64,000 bases of DNA from JBGUXS01 sp045118155 (GTDB taxonomy: Bacteria > Pseudomonadota > Alphaproteobacteria > CAAHEQ01 > UBA3637), in contig JBGUXS010000014.1 in the NCBI GenBank assembly GCA_045118155.1, positions 24,900 through 88,899 of the forward strand. Direction: 5' to 3'. Below are positions 15,043 to 22,088 of this stretch, piece after piece. The notes beneath the pieces were generated by a model. That model was not told the DNA's origin. It saw only the letters and a list, made by a program, of their open reading frames with translations, and did no database searches. The translations under genes were made by a program, and so were the position numbers. How positions within the stretch are numbered: the first letter of the stretch is position 1; the number at the start of each line of letters is the position of its first letter.

Positions 15043-15450
15043 ATGGTTGGTGTACCCGAAGCGTGGCAAAAGCAAGCCGAACAAGTTATTCAAAAACTAT
15101 CGGAACATTATCCTGAAACGGCGTCGGCAGAATTAAAAGAGGCCGAAGATGTTTTTAAAGCCGGGCAATCTTTGCCCCAAGATCAACGTTTTCAAGAATA
15201 TCAAACAACCCTTTTCCGCTTGATACATAATCTGAAAGGGCAAGGGGGAACGTTTGGATATCCGTTGGTGACGGAAATTGGAAACCATTTATGCCGATAT
15301 ATTGAACGGCAAAAAAAATTTGAAGAAAAGGAAAATGCTTGTATCGCACGGCATTTGGTGATTTTGAAAGCAATTATTGATAAACGTTTGACCGGTGATG
15401 GTGGTTCCAAAGGGCAAGCTTTAAAACAAGAAGTAGAGGAAATAAAATGA
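15043..15450 (+). CDS. HPt phosphotransfer domain protein
   Basis: 135 residues, mostly helical, with the histidine-phosphotransfer motif IHNLKGQGGTFGY at 61-73; His62 is the predicted phosphorylated residue and GxGGxFGY is the classic surrounding. HPt proteins relay phosphate between receiver domains. It is the first gene of an operon in which the downstream start codons overlap by 4 bp (ATGA). The ribosome-binding site is AAAGGAGGGG. No receiver-containing hybrid kinase is encoded in this operon, so the donor may be elsewhere, or the HPt may drain or buffer the downstream regulator. Confidence 0.88.
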   Translation: MVGVPEAWQKQAEQVIQKLSEHYPETASAELKEAEDVFKAGQSLPQDQRFQEYQTTLFRLIHNLKGQGGTFGYPLVTEIGNHLCRYIERQKKFEEKENACIARHLVILKAIIDKRLTGDGGSKGQALKQEVEEIK

Positions 15451-16112
15451 ATCAAGCCCCTGTCGTATTGGTTGTGGATGATGATCGGCGCCTTAAGAAC
15501 CTTATTGTGCGACATTTGCAAGAAGCGGGTTTTGCATCTTTGGGGGTGGAAAGTGCGGCAGAAGCGGACAGCTTGTTTCAGTTATTAACGGTAGATGCGG
15601 TGGTAATGGATGTTATGATGCCGGGGAAGTCTGGGCTTGATTACTTAAAGGAATTGCGGGAAAAAGGGGTGAAAACACCGATTTTAATGTTGACGGCTAT
15701 GGGGGATGTCGCCCATCGGATTAAAGGGTTGGAACATGGGGCCGATGATTATATGGCTAAACCCTTTGAACCTAAAGAATTAATCCTAAGATTGAAACGA
15801 TTGATAAAACAAACTGGACAGACACAAAAACACCTGTTGGGGGGATACGTGTTGGCTTTGGATGCCGGAACCCTAACCAAGGGGGAAACCGTGTTGATGC
15901 TGACGACACAAGAAAGGGAACTACTGTCCGCCTTATCAAAAAAGGACGGACCTGTTTCACGGGCCGAATTAGTGGACCTTTTAGGGGGAGAAAATGAACG
16001 TATGATTGATGTGCTGATTACACGATTCCGTAAAAAAATCAATGCTGTTTTCCCAAACGCGGCCTTAATTCAAACAGTACGGGGGCAAGGGTATACCTTG
16101 ATGGTGGAATGA
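15447..16112 (+). CDS. OmpR-family response regulator
   Basis: 221 residues. The receiver domain (1-120) has the acidic pocket at 11-13, phosphoacceptor Asp55 in VVMDVMMPG, the LTAMG switch Thr and the KPF lysine. The C-terminal winged-helix DNA-binding domain (about 130-220) ends with VRGQGYTLMVE, as in OmpR/PhoB. It is the cognate regulator of the kinase that starts 4 bp before its end. The DNA target is unknown; an autoregulatory site may be near 15000. Confidence 0.92.
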   Translation: MNQAPVVLVVDDDRRLKNLIVRHLQEAGFASLGVESAAEADSLFQLLTVDAVVMDVMMPGKSGLDYLKELREKGVKTPILMLTAMGDVAHRIKGLEHGADDYMAKPFEPKELILRLKRLIKQTGQTQKHLLGGYVLALDAGTLTKGETVLMLTTQERELLSALSKKDGPVSRAELVDLLGGENERMIDVLITRFRKKINAVFPNAALIQTVRGQGYTLMVE

Positions 16113-17431
16113 AAATTTGGCCCAAAATTAAGCGTTTTTTCTTTCCCAAAAGTTTGATGCATCGGTTTGTGCTGATTATTCTGATCCCGTTGTTGATGTT
16201 GCAAATAGTGATGGTCACTTTTTTCTATGAGCGCCATTGGGATATTGTTAGCCGGCGTTTGGCCCTAGACATCACAGGGGATATTAAAGTTATTACAACC
16301 TTGATAGAACAAGTTCCTAAAGAAAATTTGGCGCAATGGTTGGCCGTTATAAGCCGGCATTTATCCTTGGAAGGGGCCTATTATCCAGAACAGTTTTTGG
16401 AATTTGCCCCCCAAAAAAATGCCCCAAATACACACTTAAAGAATTTACAAACAGCCGTTAAAGACCTTGGGTATCCTTATCAAATGCACACGGGTCATCA
16501 TCATGGGCAAGAAGTTACTTTGCAATTAAAAACAGGGACGTTGCAAATATATATTCCTAAAAAACGCTTTTTTACTTCAACTGTTCATGTTTTTTTGCTT
16601 TGGATGCTTGGGTCATTCATTTTATTGTTTTTGATGGCTTTTTTATTTATGAAAAATCAAGTGCGCTCTATCCAAAAGTTATCCATAGCGGCGGAAAAAT
16701 TTGGACGCGGTATCGTCGTGCCATTTAGGCCTAGTGGGGCGGCAGAGGTAAAGCAAGCAGGCCGTTCTTTTATCCTGATGAAAGGGCGGCTGGGGCGTTA
16801 TGTGGCGGAACGAACAGCGTTGCTTGCCAGTGTATCGCATGATTTAAAAACCCCTTTGACACGGATGAAGTTGCAACTGTCTTTGATGCCCAAAAATCAA
16901 GATGTCCTTGATTTAACAGAAGATGTGGCAGAAATGGAAAAAATGGTGCTGGGGTATCTAGATTTTGCTAAAGGGCAAGGACAGGAAGAACCCCAGGAAT
17001 TTGCCTTAGATGACGTTGTGAAAAAATGCGTCAATAAAGCCCGGCGTTTAAAGCAGGATGTTAACCTTATCAGGATTGATTCGGCCCCCTTTTATGGGCG
17101 GATGGGGGCAATAGAACGGGCCGTTACCAATATTTTAACAAATGCAGGACGATATGCTAAACGGGCAGAAATAAGTCTTGAAAAAAGTTCTAAGGGGATC
17201 ATCTTAACCATAGATGATGATGGCCCAGGGATTCCTGAAAATCAACGGGAAGACGTGTTTAAAGCTTTTTATCGCTTAGAAAAATCCCGCAATACAACGA
17301 CGGGCGGTATTGGGTTGGGGCTAACCATTACCAGGGATATTATCCTGGGGCATGGGGGTACAATAGACCTTTTAGAAAGCCCCTTGGGGGGATTGCGTGT
17401 GAGAATTGTTTTGGAAAAAGAAGGGGATTAA
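16109..17431 (+). CDS. EnvZ-type sensor histidine kinase
   Basis: 440 residues. TM1 is at about 19-40, a periplasmic sensor region at 41-157, TM2 at 158-181, then HAMP. The dimerisation box LLASVSHDLKTPLTRMK carries His244. The ATPase domain has the N box (NILTNAGRYA), G1 (DDGPGIP) and G2 (GGIGLGLTI). The HDLKTPLTRMKL sequence is typical of EnvZ-like kinases. The periplasmic part includes a His-rich HTGHHHGQE segment at 127-135, which might bind metal or sense pH (inference). The start overlaps the regulator gene by ATGA. Its 3' end overlaps the convergent VirB2-like gene by 4 bp. Confidence 0.92.
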   Translation: MKIWPKIKRFFFPKSLMHRFVLIILIPLLMLQIVMVTFFYERHWDIVSRRLALDITGDIKVITTLIEQVPKENLAQWLAVISRHLSLEGAYYPEQFLEFAPQKNAPNTHLKNLQTAVKDLGYPYQMHTGHHHGQEVTLQLKTGTLQIYIPKKRFFTSTVHVFLLWMLGSFILLFLMAFLFMKNQVRSIQKLSIAAEKFGRGIVVPFRPSGAAEVKQAGRSFILMKGRLGRYVAERTALLASVSHDLKTPLTRMKLQLSLMPKNQDVLDLTEDVAEMEKMVLGYLDFAKGQGQEEPQEFALDDVVKKCVNKARRLKQDVNLIRIDSAPFYGRMGAIERAVTNILTNAGRYAKRAEISLEKSSKGIILTIDDDGPGIPENQREDVFKAFYRLEKSRNTTTGGIGLGLTITRDIILGHGGTIDLLESPLGGLRVRIVLEKEGD

Positions 17432-17877
17432 ATACCGTCATCAATCCCCTCAACCCCCAGTTCGGACATACTGTCTTCTAAACTTTTATCCAAATCTTCG
17501 TAATCGGTACTAATGTCGTCTATTTTAGCGTCTTCATCATCAATAATATAATTGACAATCATTTCGGCAGAAGCAAGGACGAATAGACATAAAGCCACCA
17601 TTCCAACCCAACTCCAACTAATCTTGCCATAAATGGCGGCAAAAGCAATCCCAAGCAACGAGAACCCCGCAATGATATAAACAAGCCCCCGTAACCCCCC
17701 AAAAGTTTCCCTTAATTGACAGATAGCCCGATCAAAATCATCTTCTATTCCATCGCAAGCACTGGTAGTTGTCGTGCCACCACTAGAACCAGTGGGGTCT
17801 TCTGCCCAAGCAGGGTGTACGGTTAATGCCCAAGAAAAAAATAAAACACTGAAAAAAAAGATGATGAATTTTTTCAT
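17428..17877 (-). CDS. Orphan TrbC/VirB2-like pilin protein
   Basis: 149 residues from ATG 17877, which has a good GGAGG ribosome-binding site 7 nt upstream; a start five codons earlier lacks one. The signal peptide runs to AWA|ED near residue 25. After a short Gly/Ser/Thr linker and a Cys-containing segment (SACDGIEDDFDRAIC) come two hydrophobic helices, about 62-84 and 90-112, in the order found in VirB2/TrbC T4SS pilins. The tail from 113 on is strongly acidic (DDEDAKIDD, then ELGVEGIDDGI). No other T4SS gene is present in the window. Function is unknown; the pilin-like reading rests on hydropathy pattern and spacing. Confidence 0.5.
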   Translation of the reverse strand: MKKFIIFFFSVLFFSWALTVHPAWAEDPTGSSGGTTTTSACDGIEDDFDRAICQLRETFGGLRGLVYIIAGFSLLGIAFAAIYGKISWSWVGMVALCLFVLASAEMIVNYIIDDEDAKIDDISTDYEDLDKSLEDSMSELGVEGIDDGI

Positions 17878-17907
17878 ACACGTCCTCCGCAAAGTTCCTT
17901 TCTTGCA

Positions 17908-17936
17908 ATCATATATCCTCTTGATAAGAAAGTCTA
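17908..17936 (-). promoter_or_regulatory. Candidate promoter of the VirB2-like gene
   Basis: On the minus strand, TAGACT (17936-17931), a 17-bp spacer and TATGAT (17913-17908). Confidence 0.45.
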
Positions 17937-17957
17937 GAAAAGTTTTACAGAAAATAC

Positions 17958-17986
17958 TTGACTTTTACTTTTTTTTAAGATATCCT
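17958..17986 (+). promoter_or_regulatory. Promoter of rpsT
   Basis: TTGACT (17958-17963), a 17-bp spacer and TATCCT (17981-17986). Confidence 0.7.
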
Positions 17987-18028
17987 AAATACACTTTTGG
18001 TGTTTTTATTTGGAAGGAATGAAGAAAA

Positions 18029-18292
18029 ATGGCTCAGATTAAATCGGCAAAAACACGGATCAGCCGAAACAAAAATCGTGAAGAAGTAAACAAAACGCGC
18101 TTGGCTGCGGTTCGGACCGAAGTTAAAAAGGTTCGGAAAGATTTGGCTTCGGGTGCAGATGCAACGGCCTCTTTTAAATCAGCAGAATCGGCGTTAGCCA
18201 GGGCGGCTAATCGTGGAACGATGCATAAGAAGGCGGCTTCTCGGAAGATTGCACGTTTGGCTAAGGCCTTAAAAGAATCTGGCAATAAATAA
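18029..18292 (+). CDS. rpsT: 30S ribosomal protein S20
   Basis: 87 residues, basic and helical, with the family start MAQIKSAKTRISRNKNREE and end ANRGTMHKKAASRKIARLAKAL. It binds 16S rRNA early in 30S assembly. ATG 18029 follows ribosome-binding site GGAAGGA. It is monocistronic with its own promoter. In many alphaproteobacteria rpsT lies next to dnaA; here it lies before the F0 cluster. Confidence 0.97.
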   Translation: MAQIKSAKTRISRNKNREEVNKTRLAAVRTEVKKVRKDLASGADATASFKSAESALARAANRGTMHKKAASRKIARLAKALKESGNK

Positions 18293-18347
18293 CGTGCAGG
18301 GCCTAGGGGCTCTGGGCGCTTTTAGGGGGAAAGGCGCTAATGATAGA

Positions 18348-18431
18348 AAGAACAATGACATATTTTCCAAGTAAGGATTGGGATTTCCCCCTTTGCATTG
18401 GAAAATATGTTTTATTAAGGGAACCGTTCTT
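18348..18431. repeat. Large nested inverted repeat before the F0 genes
   Basis: ACATATTTTCCAA (18358-18370) and TTGGAAAATATGT (18398-18410) are perfectly complementary over 13 bp. They are enclosed by a second pair, AAGAAC (18348-18353) and GTTCTT (18426-18431), and contain a small GGGA/TCCC pairing inside. There is no T-run. It may form an mRNA leader structure for atpB, or be a small mobile-element remnant. The rest of 18293-18453 holds only a weak GCGCTTT/AAAGGCGC hairpin. Confidence 0.6.
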
Positions 18432-18453
18432 CTAAATTTTGATAGGGGATGTC

Positions 18454-19173
18454 ATGAATCCGCTGAAACAGTTTGTTGTAAAACCACTTTTACCTCTAGA
18501 ATTGTTTGGGGTAGATATCACTTTGACGAATTCAGCGCTTTTTATGATCCTGTCGGTTTTGATAGGGGTGCTTTTCGTTTGGGGATGTACGTGGCGGCGT
18601 CGCATTATTCCATCGGCCATGCAATCATTGGTGGAAAGCTTGTACTTATTTGTGCAAAAAACGGCCGAAACGACCATAGGGTCACATTACAAACCCTTTA
18701 TGCCGTTTATGTTTAGTGTCTTTATTTTTGTTTTTATGGGAAATGCGTTGGGGCTTGTCCCGTATGGGTTTACGTTTACCAGTCAGTTGATTCCTGTGGG
18801 GGCATTTGCCCTTTTGGGGACAGTGGTTGCGACGATTTGCGGGATTCATCAGGCGGGATTTGGATGGCTCAGGACGTTCTTGCCAAAGGGGATTCCTGCC
18901 CCATTGGCCCCGATTATTATCCCAATAGAGATGATTTCATTTTTATCTAAGCCCTTTAGTTTGACGGTCCGATTAATGATGAATATGATTGTGGGACATG
19001 TTCTTCTAAAAATTTTGGCGGGATTCGTGGTGGATTTAGGATTTTTTGGGGTGTTTCCCTTGTTTTTTGCCTGCGTCTTAATAGCTTTTGAATTTGGGAT
19101 TGCCTTTTTGCAGCCATATGTGTACACCGTTTTGACGGGGATTTATTTAAGTGAAGCCGTCAATCAACATTAA
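18454..19173 (+). CDS. atpB: ATP synthase F0 subunit a
   Basis: 239 residues, six-span membrane protein forming the proton half-channels beside the c-ring. The essential arginine is in SLTVRLMMNMIVGH. LVPYGFTFTSQL and the C-terminal QPYVYTVLTGIYLSEAVNQH are conserved. The start is ATG 18454 (MNPLKQF) with an AGGGG ribosome-binding site; an in-frame TTG five codons earlier is not preferred. First gene of an F0-only cluster (a, c, b', b), the split arrangement of alphaproteobacteria; the F1 genes must lie elsewhere. Confidence 0.96.
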   Translation: MNPLKQFVVKPLLPLELFGVDITLTNSALFMILSVLIGVLFVWGCTWRRRIIPSAMQSLVESLYLFVQKTAETTIGSHYKPFMPFMFSVFIFVFMGNALGLVPYGFTFTSQLIPVGAFALLGTVVATICGIHQAGFGWLRTFLPKGIPAPLAPIIIPIEMISFLSKPFSLTVRLMMNMIVGHVLLKILAGFVVDLGFFGVFPLFFACVLIAFEFGIAFLQPYVYTVLTGIYLSEAVNQH

Positions 19174-19189
19174 GTGAAAGGAAAGGAAA

Positions 19190-19438
19190 ATGGAAGATAC
19201 ACAAAGTTTACAATATATTGCAGAAGCGGCTAAATATCTTTCTATCGGAATGATTGGGCTTGTGCTAGGGGGTGTTGGTAAAGGGGTGGCTCAAATCTGG
19301 GTTGCCATTATTACCGCTGTGGGACGGAACCCCAATGTTAAGAATGATGTTAGTTTGTTTGCTTGGGGTGGGGCAGCCATTACCGAAGCTATTGCGTTAT
19401 ATGCTTTAGGGTTAGCGTTGATTTTATTCTATTCATAA
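19190..19438 (+). CDS. atpE: ATP synthase F0 subunit c
   Basis: 82-residue hairpin membrane protein. The polar loop is GRNPNV at 45-50, with the conserved Arg-Asn-Pro. The ion-binding carboxylate is Glu66 in GAAITEAIALYALGLAL. The N-terminal helix carries GLVLGGVGKGVAQ; this is less Gly-regular than the usual GxGxGxG face and includes Lys31. The absence of a Gln/Ser/Thr sodium signature around Glu66 suggests proton coupling (inference). Ribosome-binding site AAAGGAAAGG. Confidence 0.95.
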   Translation: MEDTQSLQYIAEAAKYLSIGMIGLVLGGVGKGVAQIWVAIITAVGRNPNVKNDVSLFAWGGAAITEAIALYALGLALILFYS

Positions 19439-19447
19439 GGATAAAAA

Positions 19448-19891
19448 ATGCCACAGTTTGATTTTTCAACTTTTAGTTCGCAAGTTTTTTGGGTCTTTGT
19501 TAGTTTTTTAGGCCTGTTTGCGTTTATGTACTGGGTAATTGTCCCCAATATCCAGCAAATTTTTGAAAATCGATCTCGGGCTATTCAAAATAATCTGGAA
19601 GAAGCCACTGCGGCCAATGCACAGGCAGATAAGGTGGAAAAATTATATCGGGCTTATGTAAATGAGGCAGAACAGGAAGCTAAAAATATGTTAGCCAAAC
19701 ATCTGCAGGAACAACAGCTTTTTTATAAACATGCGCTGGAAAAGAAAGAACGAGAACTCCATAAGGAATACGTTCTTGAAACCGAAACTTTACATCAGAA
19801 AGAACAAGAACTTATTCGTAAAAATACAAAAATAGCTGGGAATCTAGCAGATACTTTTACCCACAAATTTACACAAGGTGGTGAAGGATGA
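19448..19891 (+). CDS. atpG: ATP synthase F0 subunit b'
   Basis: 147 residues: a short N-terminus, one membrane helix (VFWVFVSFLGLFAFMYWVIV, about 13-32), then a long charged helix that forms half of the peripheral stator stalk. Alphaproteobacteria use a b/b' heterodimer, and this copy precedes b. Its sequence starts with PQFDFSTFSSQVFW, a typical b' start. The stop overlaps the next start (ATGATG). Gene symbols for b' vary (atpG, atpF2, atpX). Confidence 0.88.
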   Translation: MPQFDFSTFSSQVFWVFVSFLGLFAFMYWVIVPNIQQIFENRSRAIQNNLEEATAANAQADKVEKLYRAYVNEAEQEAKNMLAKHLQEQQLFYKHALEKKERELHKEYVLETETLHQKEQELIRKNTKIAGNLADTFTHKFTQGGEG

Positions 19892-20538
19892 TGGAACTTC
19901 TAACTTCAACACATTTTTGGTTAGCCGTAGCTTTTGTGGGGGTTGTCCTTGTTTCTGTACGGCCGGTTGGGCGTTTAATTAAAAAAGCGGGGGCACAACG
20001 GGCAGCCCAAATTCGGCAAGAACAAGAAGAAGCTATTGGTCATAAAAAAGAAGCCATTAAGCGTCTTGAACAAATCAAAGCATTGACGACAAATAAAGAA
20101 AATATCCGTAAATCTATTTTAAAACGGGCACTTGTTGATGTGGAAGCTATAACACAAGATTTTCAAGAACGCTTGAAAGTACAATTACGGAACCGAGAAG
20201 AAGAAACGGCTCAATTGATGGCTCAATATAAAGACCGATCTATTTCGGCACTTAGAAGTAAGATATACCAAGCATTCGCGCAAAAACTCATGGAACAAAC
20301 ATTGACAATGACGGATGCGGAAATGAATGCCTTTTTTGAAAATATGGATGTTCATGCCCCGGCTTTGAAAGACGCTTATCATGACAATCCTATTGAGGAA
20401 AAAAATCAGGAAATTTCGGTACAACAAGCTATTGTCCAAGGGGCATATGCCACCCTTAAAAAAGAAGAAGAGGGGGTGGATGATCGGATGCTAGAAAAGA
20501 TTTTATCAGCATTGGATACTATCCCTCAAGAAGGGTAA
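19888..20538 (+). CDS. atpF: ATP synthase F0 subunit b
   Basis: 216 residues: membrane helix at about 8-26 (THFWLAVAFVGVVLVSVRPV), then a long coiled-coil stalk. It is longer than the usual 160 residues; the extra C-terminal 50 (after about 155) are acidic and helical. Two adjacent ATGs at 19888 and 19891 are possible starts. It ends 4 bp before the convergent membrane-protein gene, so there is no room for a separate terminator. Confidence 0.88.
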   Translation: MMELLTSTHFWLAVAFVGVVLVSVRPVGRLIKKAGAQRAAQIRQEQEEAIGHKKEAIKRLEQIKALTTNKENIRKSILKRALVDVEAITQDFQERLKVQLRNREEETAQLMAQYKDRSISALRSKIYQAFAQKLMEQTLTMTDAEMNAFFENMDVHAPALKDAYHDNPIEEKNQEISVQQAIVQGAYATLKKEEEGVDDRMLEKILSALDTIPQEG

Positions 20539-20542
20539 TTTT

Positions 20543-22081
20543 CTAAAACGATAATGCCCCATAAAGGGTATAAACTATTCCAGAAAGGCTGGAAAATAAA
20601 ATCAATCCATACCCAAAAATTGTTTTTATTTTTTTATTTTTTTGTGTGTCAGTAGCTAACTTTTCATGAACATATTGTAAAACAAAATAGCCACACATAG
20701 GCAACATTGGGACAATATAACGGAATGAACAAGAGGCCCAATAAGGATTTCTTAAGGTGAAAAAGAACAAACCCATCATGGCGGCTAATACAATAGATTG
20801 GCAAAACAGGGCCGTTTTGGTTTGCCTTTTTGTTTTGAAAAAACACCAAATAAAAGCAAAAAATAAGCATTTTGCGTTCAGCAGTAAGGCCACCGAAAAA
20901 TCAAATCCTAAGGTGTGTAAAAAAGAACTGTCTAATTTGAACAAATGCCATTCATCAAACAAAATACTTTTAATCAGTCCAATCCAGATATTGTATTCTG
21001 GATATTGATTAAGATGCCATCCACCGGTTAGGAAAAAAGGTAAAGAAAGGGGCTCAAAAATAGGGCCGAACCGTTCAAATAAAGAGTAAGAACCAACATA
21101 TTGAAAACGTTCAAAAGAAGGATTTAAATGTAAAAAAGGAGAGTATCCTGAAAACCAAGATTTTAAGGTGTCTAAAAAAATTGTGGAAGAAGCTACATGC
21201 ACAGCTAATCCTTCAAATTTCCCCCAATGAAGAAAGGCATATAAGGGCCATGCCCCTATGAAAGGAAGGTAAATAGCTGTTAAAATAAACCCTTCTTTTA
21301 ACGCCGTTTTAAAAGTTATTTTATGGGTCATAAAGGCACAGAGGTAATATAAACAAATCCCCAAGAAAAAGGAAAATGTGCTGAATTTAGTCATGCCAGC
21401 AAGACCTAAAAAAACAGCCGATAAAATAAGATTTTTTATACTTGCTTTATTTAAATGTTTAAAAAAGAAAAATAGCGCTATCAACGTTAAAAAAGATCCC
21501 AAAGCATCATTGTTTAGTTGACCGGAAAGATAAATAAACGGTGGAAAAAGATTACAAAATAAAGCCGCAATAAGCCGTTCTTGATCGGATTGAGCCCATA
21601 ATCGTAAAAATAAATAAGAAATAAGGACACAGCCCATGGCATAGATCAGTGTTAGGTATTGCAAGTTTTCATATCCAGGAAATATCATTAAAAATAAAGC
21701 AGAGAGTATATGATGAAGGGGGGGATGATAAATTGGTAAACGAGGGTCTATATGAAACACAGGAAGTGTATGATGCTTTAAAATGTAGTAAATATATTGA
21801 AAATGCCCCCGACCGTCATCGGTAAAAAACCCCACATCATGTTGATTAAAATAATAGGGCGTATAAGAAATATAGAAAAAACGCAACGCTAGCCCCCACA
21901 TGAAAATTAGCCAAATAAGGGGAGGATAGGTCTTTGTTTTATAAAATTTTATCCCCAGGTAGGCATAAATCCCAGATGATCCCAAAAAACTGTTAAACGC
22001 TTGTTCTGGGAAAAAATGGGTGATCAAAGCTTCCACAAGAACAGGAATACATAACCAAAGAAAAAGAAAACGATTTGACAT
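20543..22081 (-). CDS. GT-C-type (GT39/ArnT-like) membrane glycosyltransferase
   Basis: About 512 residues, with roughly 11-13 hydrophobic helices. The first large loop contains acidic residues (NQHDVGFFTDDGRGHF) at the place where GT-C enzymes such as PMT and ArnT bind the polyprenyl-phosphate sugar, and LPIYHPPLHHIL follows. This fits the PMT_2 family, which transfers a sugar from a lipid carrier to an acceptor on the outer face of the inner membrane. Donor and acceptor are unknown. The start is ATG 22081 (MSNRFLFL) with ribosome-binding site AGGGGGA; it follows the next membrane gene by 7 bp and is presumably co-transcribed. Confidence 0.7.
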   Translation of the reverse strand: MSNRFLFLWLCIPVLVEALITHFFPEQAFNSFLGSSGIYAYLGIKFYKTKTYPPLIWLIFMWGLALRFFYISYTPYYFNQHDVGFFTDDGRGHFQYIYYILKHHTLPVFHIDPRLPIYHPPLHHILSALFLMIFPGYENLQYLTLIYAMGCVLISYLFLRLWAQSDQERLIAALFCNLFPPFIYLSGQLNNDALGSFLTLIALFFFFKHLNKASIKNLILSAVFLGLAGMTKFSTFSFFLGICLYYLCAFMTHKITFKTALKEGFILTAIYLPFIGAWPLYAFLHWGKFEGLAVHVASSTIFLDTLKSWFSGYSPFLHLNPSFERFQYVGSYSLFERFGPIFEPLSLPFFLTGGWHLNQYPEYNIWIGLIKSILFDEWHLFKLDSSFLHTLGFDFSVALLLNAKCLFFAFIWCFFKTKRQTKTALFCQSIVLAAMMGLFFFTLRNPYWASCSFRYIVPMLPMCGYFVLQYVHEKLATDTQKNKKIKTIFGYGLILFSSLSGIVYTLYGALSF

Positions 22082-22088
22082 ATTCCCC

